Shown: piece after piece, positions 11,381-21,508 of the stretch | Layout of the letters: every line of letters starts with the position of its first letter | Numbering within the stretch: position 1 is the stretch's first letter | Assembly (NCBI GenBank): GCA_949128115.1 | Contig: OX421963.1 | Location: 79,603,635 to 79,667,634 of the forward strand | Direction of reading: 5' to 3' | Length of the DNA: 64,000 nucleotides | Source of the DNA: Anaspis maculata | Taxonomy: Eukaryota > Arthropoda > Insecta > Coleoptera > Scraptiidae | The notes under the pieces: generated by a model | The model's database searches: none | What the model was told of the DNA's origin: nothing | Seen by the model: only the letters and a program-made list of their open reading frames with translations | Translations under genes and position numbers: made by a program

Positions 11381-13132
11381 CTAGTCTGAAGTGGATGGAC
11401 CTGGAATAGGAGGTGTTGTTTTAGTAGGGCGTTTGATATTGGAAATATGTAGTTTGTGAAATTTACGTCCAGTTTTATTGGACAAAACTCTGGGTTTTAT
11501 GGTTTTCCTAATGGGATCTACACTGATGATTTTTTCTGGTTTAAATCGATTACGAAGTTTCGATCTGAAATTGCTTTTTACGAAAACTTCTTTTGGTAAA
11601 GTGGGAATTTCTTCTCTATTTTCGTTTGCTTTAGAAATGACTTTCTCTTTTTCATTTGAAATATTAGCATTGACGATTTTATACAAAACTGACAATTTGT
11701 TTTTGTGGTTTTGAACGTAGGTAGTTGTTTGCCATTTGTTTTTCTATGTCTAGATCAATGATTTGCTTTGGATCCGGGTGACCGTTTAAAATTTCGAATG
11801 GGGTCATTTTAGTGACTGAATGAGTAGAGTTATTATATATGCTATCAGGGCATATTTGAATTTAGTGTTGATATCATCCCTTTTGAAATCAGGTTGATTA
11901 TTTATCAAGTTGACGTGTTCTAAAATAGTGGAATGAAATCTCTCAATTATTCCGTTACTTTCTGGGTGATGGGGTGAACAAAAATGGACTTTGATTTTGT
12001 GAAGATTTAGGAAATCTTTCACTAGACCGTTGTCAAATTCTGAACAGTTATCGGTGATCAATATTACGGGTACTGAGTGGTGTGAAAAGTATTGCAACAG
12101 ATTTTCGGCAATTTCTGAAGCTTGGGTGCTAGATAGCATGTATGCCTGAGCGTATTTGCTGAAGGCGTCAATGATTGTCAAAAATTTGGAAGTATTATAA
12201 GTTAGAACGTCGATGTGAATAATCTCGAATGGTTTCACCGGCGTGGGAGTAATGTTGTATTTCATTTTCAAGGGTTTTCTGTCATACTTGACGACTTTAC
12301 AGATTTCACATTGATTAATGAAATTTTGAATAGTTTTCATTTGATTTGGCCGATAGTATTTTTTGGATAGTTTTGAATGGGTCTCGGTCATGCCACGATG
12401 ATTGGTTTTACCTTCGTGGTAGCCTCTTACAATGTTTATCTGTTCATCGAGGGTTTCGATGTCTATCAAAGTTTTAGTGCATTTCTTGAATTTGAAGGAA
12501 TCATTGAAATGAAGCTGTACGACATTACTGAATTGTTCGTACATTTTATCGTTTGAAAAGGTGACACTGTAATTGACATTGGGGACAATATATTCTTTTA
12601 GGAATTCTTTGATTTCCTCTTCGTGATCCTTTTCTGAAATTTGGACTGTGTATCTAATTTTTGAATTCTCAAAAAATAATCTGATCACAGTCGGGGGTAA
12701 TGGGTTCATTTTAACTGAAAGGAATTCGATTTGGTTTTTTCCAAAATTTATGGGGTCTTCAGAAATCGGAATTTCAGCGACTGGGTTTTCAAAATTGGAG
12801 TGCACGGTTACGTCGTCAGCGATTATGCCTGGAGTGTCGTCAGGGGGATCGTCAATGGGATCGTCAGGAATATCGGTCCTGTCGTCACCGAGCTCGACAA
12901 TCATTGACTGACTGTCGATTGATGTTTTTTTGTTTAAATCTTCCATAAACTCGAAGAAAGGGTTACTTTCTTCGGTTTCTTCGGGAATCTCATTATTCAA
13001 AATGTAAATAAAGACGTCAATTTTTGCGCCTTTGAAAACTGATATAATCATTGGTAACACTTCTTCCCAATTTAGTCCATCCAAACCGCATCCTAACTTT
13101 GGTATGGCTAAATTTCTGACACTATGTTTCAA
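11381..13132 (-). pseudogene. Integrase region of the errantivirus-like pol, with end of macro domain
   Basis: Integrase inserts the cDNA into the host genome. The minus-strand frame begins with the C-terminal third of a macro domain (IPKLGCGLDGLNWEEV, about 13000-13090). An acidic linker follows. The HHCC zinc finger (TNHRGMTETHSKL ... NQCEICKVV) lies near 12280-12400. The DDE core has HIDVLT, LITDNCSEF and NGIIERFH, giving the first Asp, second Asp and Glu. A basic C-terminal tail ends at 11381. Two compensating frameshifts lie between about 11700 and 11840, so the catalytic core is open but the tail is displaced. A third frameshift in an A run at about 13155-13165 separates it from RNase H. 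Confidence 0.9.
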
Positions 13133-13416
13133 GCAAATTTGTTTTAAAGCAATTAAGAATTTTTTAGGTCTTCGTAAGTGGGCTTGTCATAAAAGTTTTT
13201 CTTTGTTATTAAATAGTAGATGTATCTGTCCAATAATTTCAGGAAAGCCACATCTCCTATTGTTTTATGCTGACTGACAAGTGTTAGGACGTTGCCGAAT
13301 TTTTCTTTGAAAGTCCTGGCTATGCCAGCGTTCATGATTAAGTCTTCTGAGACACAGTGCGCCAGAGAGAAGTCCTCTGGGGCTTCAAATAAATCGGCAT
13401 TCAGAATGTGGACATT
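13006..13416 (-). other. Macro domain embedded in errantivirus-like pol, between RNase H and integrase
   Basis: Translated on the minus strand, this part of pol reads as a nearly complete macro domain. It contains NADLF, then [17 protein letters not shown] (the ADP-ribose loop region), a core with [20 protein letters not shown], and IPKLGCGLDGLNW with a closing beta strand DVFIYIL. The pattern is closest to OARD1/Poa1-type macro domains, which bind or hydrolyse ADP-ribose derivatives. One frameshift near 13160 splits it. Related insect gypsy pol proteins seem to carry a similar block (recollection, not checked). The role in the element is unknown. Confidence 0.75.
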
Positions 13417-13885
13417 GCCGAATTCTGTTTCCGTCAACAGATTTAGGTTGGGAACCCGCGAAAGGGCATCAGCGTTGGAATTCATTTTCCCTTTTTTATA
13501 GACTACTTCGTAGTCGTATTCCTCCAGCTTCAGTCGCCAACGCACTAATTTTGAATAAGGCTCTTTGAGTGACATTATCCACTGAAGGGGCTTGTGGTCG
13601 CTGATGACCTTAAATTTTCGACCAAATAAGTAATGCCTGAACATTTTGGCATAGACTAGTCCATAGACTACGGCAAGTAGTTTTTTTTCTATGGTTGAAT
13701 AATTGATTTCGTGGGCATTAAGGGTTCTTGATGCATAATGCAATTGGTAGGTCCGACCCTATTGGACCTTGGGATAAAACTGCGCCTATAGCGTAATTGC
13801 TTGCATCACAGGAAAGTGAGAATGGGGGATTCAAAATTTGGGTATTGGAGCAATGGTTCATTTGTCAAAAGTGTTTTACATAGGT
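13416..13885 (-). pseudogene. RNase H region of errantivirus-like pol, frameshifted
   Basis: RNase H removes the RNA strand during reverse transcription. Visible blocks are [34 protein letters not shown] and the tether end [14 protein letters not shown] that closes RNase H in Ty3/gypsy pol. The first block (Asp-containing CDASNYAIGAVL) lies near 13780-13810 in another frame, so one or two indels lie between 13740 and 13885. The open part covers 13416-13743. Confidence 0.88.
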
Positions 13886-15252
13886 TAAAACATTTGGAGT
13901 AATCCTCGTCCTTGACGTTGATTTCTGTCTTTCTTTAATCGTGACGTAAGTGGTTTTGTAAGTTTTGCAACGCCCTTGATAAATTTCCGGTAATATCCAA
14001 CTAGTCCCAAAAATCCCTTTAGTTGCTTTTTGGTTGTTGGAATTGGAAAGTTTTCAATTGCTGAATTTTTTTCTGGATTTGGTTCAATACCTTGTGGAGT
14101 GACGACATGTCCTAGGTATTGGACCTCTTTTTTGAGAAACTCTGATTTGTCCAGCTGGATTTTCAAATGGGCCCTTCTGAGCCTTTCGAAGACTTCCCGG
14201 AGTCTGACAATATGCTCTGGGAGTGAAGTACTGAATATTATTATGTCGTCCAGATAAACAAAGCAGGTTTCATTCTGAATACCTCTTAAAATGTTGTCCA
14301 TAGCGCGCTGGAACGTTGTGGGCGCGTTTTTTAACCCGAAGGGCATGCGTCTAAATTGGTAATGGCCATTGTCCACGCTAAAAGCAGTTTTTTTGACGTC
14401 GCTAGGGTCCATTTCGAGCTGGTGAAATCCACTAGCCAGATCGATACATGAAAAATATTGACTTCGGCCCAATTTGTCCAATATATCAGAAATATTTGGC
14501 AAAGGGTACCGATCATCTACAGTATTTTCATTCAATTTCCTGTAGTCTATGACTAAACGCCATTTTCGTTTGTTTGTTGCATCCAATTTTTTTGGAACGA
14601 CCCAAATTGGTGCATTGAAGGGTGAATTTGAATGTTCAATAATTCCTTGGTCAATCATGTCTTAAATTTGTTTATTAACTTCCTCCTTATGCACGTAAGG
14701 GTAGCGATAACTCTTCGTGTATATGGGTTTATCGTCTTTCAGTTTTATTGTATGCTTGGCGGAATTTGTGAAAGTCAATTTCTGATCTGGGAAATGAAAA
14801 ATGTCTTTATATTCCACTAAGAGTTTGGTTATCTCTCTTTTCTCTTCTTCATTCATGTGTTCCGTTCTGACTTTGGACAAGTCGAAGCTAAACTTCCCGC
14901 AATCGAAGCTGTTTAGATTTTCGAAATCATCGGTTTCAGATTCCGAGACCTCAATGGCTTCTTCAAAAGCTTGTGATTGGTTGAAAGAAATTTCGCTTTC
15001 TGTTGCATTCAAAACGGAACAGATGGTTTCGTAATTATTAATTTTAACCAAGCTCTCAGGAATTTCTAGATTTGAAAATTTTTGGTAGGGCAAAATTCCA
15101 ATACCATTGGAGATATCCTTTATTTTGAGTTCAACAATTTTCTGTGTACGTGGTTCAATCGTATGAAAATTATTACACTCGTTCACAATATTTTCGTGAT
15201 GCAATTTAATTTTTGTTTTGGGAGTGAGTGAGCTTCCCTTTGCTCGCGTCAA
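13885..15252 (-). pseudogene. Reverse transcriptase of errantivirus-like pol (in-frame stop)
   Basis: RT copies element RNA into DNA. Motifs in order: [65 protein letters not shown], the catalytic [11 protein letters not shown], then VQYLGHVVT and [12 protein letters not shown]. The YLDD box is intact. An in-frame TAA at about 14659-14661 lies just before [11 protein letters not shown]; the two sides are in the same frame. The part upstream of the stop (14662-15252) is the protease-RT connection with KPIYTKSYRYPY. Frameshifts follow downstream of 13885. Confidence 0.93.
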
Positions 15253-15577
15253 TAACTGCTCCTAATGCTTTGAGGATGTCCCATCCTAGGAGACAGTCAA
15301 AATATTGGTGAAATTTTAATAAATAAAATTTGACGGTTGTGTCCGATTTAAAAATTTCAGGAGTTTTGATTATCATTCTGAAATTTTCCTGCGTCGTGCC
15401 ATGGGCGGTTTTTATTTTCAGTGGGTCTTTTTTAATGTTTCTGGGGAAGTGTTTTTCCGCAATTTCGGGGCTTACGAAGCTCTTCGTGGCCCCAGTAGCG
15501 ACTAGACATCGCAAAGTAAAATTTTTGTAGAGTATAAGGATATAGGGTAAGGAAGATTTTTCGTGGTCCAATGTCAA
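15206..15577 (-). pseudogene. Aspartic protease of errantivirus-like pol, catalytic Asp lost
   Basis: Retropepsin-type protease that would cut the Gag-Pol polyprotein. The active-site loop normally reads DTG(S/T/A). Here it reads LVATGATKSFVSP, so the catalytic Asp is Ala. That requires only one base change (GAT to GCT). The second half-domain motif FDCLLGWDILKALGA is present and marks the family clearly. The start and end overlap the neighbouring gag and RT regions in other frames. Confidence 0.88.
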
Positions 15578-16706
15578 TAATTCAACGATTGGTGATTCGA
15601 GGCTTGTTCCTCTAAAAAATGGTTTTGTCCGTCCTGCACTGTATTTTCGGCAGAGGGCTCGATTACATTCTCTGGAGGATTTCCTTCTTCTATATTGTGG
15701 TGAGTTATGAATGGCTTATTTTTATATTTTTGAAAGTTATTATTATTTATCGTTGAAGTTGACATGGGTACCGGTTTGTTTGTCGGTACGTAATTTGGGC
15801 TTGGTTGAAACGCGTTATATGGTTTCGGATTTTGGTATTGTTGCCTTTGCGTTGTCTGATAATTTTGAAATTGTTTATTTGGGTACTGAAATTGGGAATT
15901 TTTCACGAACCTTGGCGGGTATCGTGCTTGATATGGAGCCGCTGGCACGACGGGGTTTGTTTTTTGATTTATTTGAAAATCATTGGTTAAATCCTTAGCG
16001 CTTCTTGAAGCGTCGCCGGATTGCGCGTGGTGATGTAGTCACCGACTGGTTTATTTAAATATTTGAGGAACACCCTAAGTCCTAAATCCGTGGCATTTTC
16101 TATCAGGTGAACTTTCTTGTCGTTTGGAGAATGATTAGTGCAATATGCTATTTGTAAATTTAAGTTTTTCTGTATAGCGTTAAAGAATTCAATAGCCGAC
16201 ATACGACTCTGTCTGAGTTCGCATAACTCCAACGTTACTGACTGCAAGTCGCGCTTACCTGCATAAGTTGCTAACAAAGCGGATTTTGAATCCAGCCAGC
16301 AATCGATTGTGTAGGTTGAGATATCGCTTTTCGCTTTACCTGTAACTTTGTTTTTTGAACAATTTAGGATGTATTTGTTCTGAAAATCATTCGGATTTTG
16401 ATTGTTATAAAAACTTACAATTATATCTTCTGCGAGGCGTAAATAATCGCCTAATAAAGCCTGGTCTCCTGTAAACTCAGGGACCATATTAAGGTAGGCA
16501 TCTTTAAAAATTTGTGGCACTACATTCGGAGGGTTCCCAAGGGGTACTTGCTGCATTACTTGTTGTACCGTGGGAGCTGCTCCTGTTGCCATATTTGCTA
16601 GAATTTCGGCTGTGCGTAATTCTATTTCGTTACTTCTGTAACTTCTATGAGGGGAACGCGATCTAAACCTTCTGCCTTGTCCTAATCCTAACAAGCGGAG
16701 AGACAA
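15574..16706 (-). pseudogene. gag-like gene of errantivirus-like element, frameshifted
   Basis: Gag forms the particle around element RNA. The first part (15987-16706, 239 residues) has an Arg/Ser-rich N-terminus followed by the Ty3/gypsy capsid fold region, with YLNMVPEFTGD, YILNCSKNKVTGKAKSDI and GDYITTRNPATLQEAL. A frameshift near 15990 ends this frame. The remaining Gln/Asn/Pro-rich tail (15574-15948) continues in a second frame. The start at 16706 is the first ATG after the leader. There is no CCHC knuckle, which is common in this group. Confidence 0.85.
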
Positions 16707-17059
16707 GATAGCGTCTTCGACCTTCGCGTCTAAATTCTCCTCTGAATCTTAATCTGAACTGGAGTTACGGCCGCTTAGAGACATAAAGTGTACTTACAGC
16801 GTGATCAGGTATATCGCTGCTGTGGACATTGGTTCGATTTGGTTTGTAGTCGTGTTGCTCATCAATTCTCGGACTTGTTGTTCGGAACTCTGATGTGGAA
16901 GGCCTCAATTATTACGATTGGATCCACACTCGAAAGTTCGTCACTATTTCTTTGTAGGTTGTAGGTTCGTCTGTCGGTTTAAGGCATCATAATGCTCCGT
17001 GTCTTAGCGCGTTTTTTGGAACTTGGACGCACTATTTTAGAACACGTTTTTGACAGAGT

Positions 17060-17078
17060 GATCCTACCGACTGCGCCA
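17060..17078 (-). other. Primer-binding site, tRNA-Ser type
   Basis: Next to the 5' LTR the element strand reads TGGCGCAGTCGGTAGGATC. This is complementary to the 3' end of insect tRNA-Ser (...CCTACCGACTGCG plus CCA). The same primer is used by 17.6- and 297-like errantiviruses. Confidence 0.9.
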
Positions 17079-18328
17079 ATTAAATGTTCGTTCTCAAGAA
17101 TCTTCAAAAAAAATGTTTTTATTCACAAAAGTACAATGATAAATGCATGTGAGCTCAAAGCGTGCAATGTCGTAACTGGCGCGCGCTTAGGGCGCTGGAG
17201 TCTATACAGGATGGTCCTCGTTTTATGTCATTAAATTTAAGGATCAATAGAAAATGAAAAATTAAGGCGACTTTTTCAAGAAAACATATTTGAGAAATGC
17301 CTAATAACAGAGATACAGCCCTCCAAAGTTGGAAATAAATAATCGTTTTTTCCGCATAACTTTTGAACCGTTCAACCGATTTCAATCAAAATAAAACCAA
17401 AGGTTTACTGAAGTTATTCCCTGTCGAACAATCATAACATGTTCCATAAAAAAGTTTCAGGAGCGTAGATATCAGGGGGTGTTCCTACTCCCCCCCCCCT
17501 ATTTCTCACCCACCATTTATTTTTGAAAACTGTTCATAATTTTGAATTTCACGTTAAATTTAGAAGAAAAAGTCACTTGCAAAATTTTGATAAGAGGCTT
17601 TTTTTAGGAGATATTCGAGTTTGAAACTTTGGAAAACATCCCGAAATCGCCACTTTCCAGAACCCAAATTGTTTTTTTTCTGAAAATTTCCCGTATTTTG
17701 GAAAAAATGGTGGTTTATCAACTTAGAAATTCTATAAAACCTATTTCAGCGGAGAAATCATGAGTTTCTTTGAATTTTAATTTTTAGACCTTTGAAAGTG
17801 ACGATTTCGGGATGTTTCCCAAAGTTTCCAACCCAAATATCTCCTAAACGAAGCCTCTTATCAAAATTTTGCAACAGTGATTTTTTCTTAAAAATTGAAC
17901 GTAGAATTCAAAATTATGAACAGTTTCCAAAAATAATTAGGGGGGTGAAAAATAGGGGGGGAAAAGTAGAGTCACCCCCTAATGTCTAAGCCCCTGAAAC
18001 TTTTTTATGGAACATGTGATGATTGTTCGACAGGGGATAATTTCAGTGAACATTTGGTTCTATTTATAATCAAATCGGTTGAACGGTTCAAAAGTTATGC
18101 GAAAAAAACGATTATTTATTCCCAACTTTGAAGGGCTGTATCTCTGTTATAAGGCATTTATCAAATATGTTTTCTGGAAAAAGTCCCCTTCATTTTCCAT
18201 TCTCTATCGACCTTTAAATTTAATGACATAAAAGTCGGACCACCCTGTATAATGTTAAGAAAGCTAAGCTAAGCATAATATATAATAAGCGATGTAAGCT
18301 AAATCCGGAGGAAAACTGGGATATAATT
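17078..18328 (-). repeat. 5' LTR of the errantivirus-like element, split by a hairpin MITE
   Basis: LTR sequence runs 17078-17206 and resumes at 18250-18328. Together these match the 208-bp 3' LTR. A 1041-bp hairpin element and a TA duplication interrupt it. The AGCA target duplication follows at 18329. Confidence 0.92.
17207..18247. mobile_element. Full-length hairpin MITE (CAGGRTGGTCC termini, TA target duplication)
   Basis: The ends read CAGGATGGTCC and GGACCACCCTG and are flanked by TA (17205-17206 and 18248-18249). The whole element is an inverted repeat. The arms are 17207-17657 and 17794-18247 (about 450 nt each, highly similar), with a loop of about 136 nt. Comparison with the intact 3' LTR gives the pre-insertion site exactly (one TA). 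TA duplication suggests Tc1/mariner-type mobilisation. There is no coding capacity. Confidence 0.93.
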
Positions 18329-18390
18329 AGCATCACTTGTGGCTCGGTGACTTCGGCTGGTTTGAGAGGGGTACATTGGGTCTGGTTCTA

Positions 18391-18545
18391 GGACAATTCG
18401 TCGCACGGACAATTTATTGCGGGCAATTTGTCGCGGATATTTCGTCGCGCGGACAATTCGTCGCGCGGACAATTCGTCGCACGGAAAATTCGCCGCGAAA
18501 GAAACGACACTTCTCGATGCGTGGCCGGACAATTAGTCACACGGA
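18391..18545 (+). repeat. Left array of 16-bp GACAATTCGTCGCGCG-type units
   Basis: About six to nine degenerate units, inverse to the array at 21355-21492. Confidence 0.85.
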
Positions 18546-21354
18546 ACATTCGCAAGAGAACCGAAAAAGAAACATGATAAAACCACTAAAGCTTCGGAAC
18601 GTAAGGGGACTTATTATATTCACATGAAGGCACAAGGAGTCTCAAAAGAGTTCGGAAAAAAACAAGAAAACAAGGGGGTCCAATAGGGCTCCAAATATAT
18701 CACATGAAGGCACAAAAGAGGCTCACTGATGCTTCGATAATCCAACAACTAGAAAGGCACAAGGGCGTTTAGTGAAATTCTCACAGCCAGAAAAACACAT
18801 AGGGGCTCATCAGGGCTCCAAACGACACCTGAGGACAAAAGGGAGCCTGATAGAGCTCCAAAGCCACGGAAAAAAGCAAAGGTGCTTAGCAGGGTTTTAA
18901 ACTATATATATTGAGCACATAAGGGGGCCTAATGGAGTTCTCTATAACAAAACAAGGCAAGAGGGGGCTAACTGTTCGTAGTACTCTGCGAGTCAAGAAA
19001 AAAACATGAGTAGCAGCTAATTAGGGCCCTAAACCACACTTGAGGACACAAGTTGAAGAAACAATGGAGTCCAATGAAGTTTGCTTGAATTCAGATCGCT
19101 GGCTGTGAAAAAAACATAAGGGAGCTGATTGGGGCTCCAAACTACTTTTTCGGACCCAAGGGGGCCGATAGGGCTTCAAATATCACATGAAAGCACAAGG
19201 AGCTCACTAATGCTCCAGAAGACACAAAAAAAGATGAGGGGGCTCAGCGGAGTCTCAAAAGACGTTGAAGAAACAAATGGGCACACGAATGATCACTAGG
19301 GCCTCTAATAGCGTCAAAAGCACAAGGGGGCTCACTGGAATTCTGAAGGCTACAAAAAATAGGGCTCATCAGGATCCCAAACGATAAATGAGGGCGCCAG
19401 AGGACCCGATAGAATTCCGTAAGCCACGGAAAAATGCTAGGAGCTCAGCAGGGCTTCAAAAGACGTTGAAGAAACAAGAAGGCTCTTGAAGGGCAACTAG
19501 GGCAACAAGGGGGCTCACTGATATTCTCAAAGCTACGAAAGGATTAAGGGGGCTCATCAGGGCTCCAAACAACACATGAGAAAACAAGGGAACCGGATGG
19601 AGCTCCGTATGTCATAGAAAAATGCCATGTGGCTCGCATGCAGGGCTTTAAAAAACGTTTGAGGAACAAGAGGGCTCCTAGATGGCCACTAGGGCCTCCA
19701 ACAACGCCAGAAGGCACAAGGGGGCCCAAAAGAGGTCCGTAAACAACGGGAAAATGCTACGGGGCTCAGCAGGGCTTTAAAAGACGTTGAAGAGGTAAGG
19801 GGGCCCTTCCCTTAAAGAGCAACTGGGGCAACAAGGGGGCTCACTGAAATCTTGAAACCTACAAAAAAACATGAGGAGGCTCATCAGGACTCCAAACGAT
19901 ACATTAGGGTACAAGGAGGGCCCGATGGAACTCCATGACCAACTAAGAAATGCTAGGGGACCCAGCAGGATTTCAAATTATATAGACGACACAATGGCGC
20001 CCGACGGAGCTCTGTTGAACAAAAGAAGGCAAAAGGGGCTTACCTCTGGGCTTACTGGTACCCTGGAAGCCATGAAAAAACAGGACGGGGCTAATTAAAA
20101 TTACACTTGCAGAAACAGGGGGGAGGGGCAACAAGGGTCGGAATATTTTATGAAGACACAAGAGACTTACTAATGATCGGACCGATAAGGCTCCAAATGA
20201 CACGACGGTACAATGGTTCTTAGTGCTTCTAAAGTAACGGAAACTACAAGGGGACTCAGCAGATCTTCAAATTACATTGAAGATACAAGAAGGGGGCCCA
20301 ATGAAGCTCTGGATAACAGGAGATGATGAAAGAGGGCTTGATGGAATTCTGAAAGCTATGAAACAAGGGGGCCCGATAGAAGGCTGAATATCAGATGAAG
20401 ACACAAGGGGTTTACTAGTGTCTGAAAGTCTCGGAAAAATAAAAAAGGACCTACTAGAGATCTGTATAACAAAATAGGCTTATTTGTACGTATTTTCTCT
20501 GGAAGCCTGTCAGCTATGGGGCTTATCAGAGCTTTGATTACATTTTAAGGAACAAAGGGGCCCGGTAGGGCGCCGAATATGACATGATGACACAACGCTG
20601 CTTGCTGCTCCGGAAGTCACAGAAAATGCAAGAGGGCATAGCAGGGCTTCAAATCACACTGGGACCCATCAGTGGGGCTCCTTATAACACAAGCTTGCAA
20701 AAGGGAGGTTCCTGGAACTCTGAAAACTATGAAAAATATAAGAAGGGTCATTATGGCTCAAAATTACACTTAAGGACGTAAAGAGCCCGACAGGGCTCCC
20801 AACATCACATGAAGGCACAAGGGGCTCACTAGTGCTCCGAAAGTCACAGAAAAATGTAAGGGGGCTCAGCAGAGCTCAGAAAAAATATAGGGAAACTCAT
20901 CAGGATAGGGGTCCGAATATGACATAAAAACACAAAGGTGCTTACTGCTACGAAAGTCACGGAGAAATGCAAGGGGCACCAAAGGCTTTAAACTGCACTG
21001 AAGACACAAGAAGGCCCAATGGAGGTCTGGATGGGCTACAACCTGAGGGGCTAATTGGGTCTTCAAACAACACTTGCGGACACAAGAGACTCGATAGGGT
21101 TCCGAATATCACATAAAGGCAACAGAGGGCTTACTAGAGTTTTGGAAGCTTGGTGCTCTACTAGAAGTGCGCGGAGTAATGCAAGGGCCGGGACTCACTA
21201 GAGGTTCAAAGACATTGAGAAAACAAGGGTGCCCAAAAGGGTTTTAAACGAGGTTTTAAATAATACAGTAAGGTATAAGGGGCTCATTAGAATTCTAAAA
21301 GCAAGAGAAAACACAAAACGGGTTAGTGAAACCAAGGCAAAGAGCTTTAAATTT

Positions 21355-21492
21355 GCGACAAATTGTCCGTCCGACGAATTGTCCGCGCGACGAATTGTCC
21401 GTGTGACGAATTGTCCGTGCGACAAATTGTGCGCGCGACGAATTGTCCGCGACCAATTGTCCGCGACGAATTGTCCACGCGACGAATTGTCC
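21355..21492 (-). repeat. Right array of 16-bp units, inverse to the left array
   Basis: About nine units reading CGACGAATTGTCCGCG on the + strand. Confidence 0.87.
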
Positions 21493-21508
21493 GGTCACGA
21501 TTGGGTCT

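Larger units (their letters stand above)
9525..18328 (-). mobile_element. Errantivirus-like Ty3/gypsy provirus with env-like gene, degenerate
   Basis: This is a complete minus-strand LTR element of 8.8 kb, about 7.8 kb without the hairpin in its 5' LTR. The order is 5' LTR, PBS, gag, pol (protease, RT, RNase H, macro domain, integrase), env-like gene, purine-rich tract, 3' LTR. LTRs begin AATTATA and end TAATT in element sense, and the target duplication is AGCA. The PBS complements the 3' end of tRNA-Ser, as in the 17.6/297 group. Frameshifts in gag, pol and env, an in-frame stop before the RT domain and loss of the protease catalytic Asp show that this copy is inactive. The env-like gene and the primer choice place it in the insect errantivirus group (inference from known families). 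Confidence 0.93.
18384..21499. mobile_element. Foldback-like element with inverted arrays of 16-bp repeats
   Basis: The left end (18391-18545) is an array of GACAATTCGTCGCGCG-like 16-bp units. The right end (21355-21492) is the same array in inverse orientation (CGACGAATTGTCCGCG). A 9-bp direct repeat ATTGGGTCT flanks the element at 18375-18383 and 21500-21508. The 2.8-kb interior is made of degenerate units of roughly 45-90 bp with the recurring text GGGCTCC, CACAAGGGGGC and GGCTCA. Terminal inverted repeats built from short tandem repeats with 9-bp duplications recall Drosophila FB elements (family knowledge). No transposase is visible. Confidence 0.75.

Noticed and set aside
18391..18545. 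CRISPR array
   Set aside because: Short degenerate 16-bp units without spacers, in eukaryotic DNA, with an inverse partner array.
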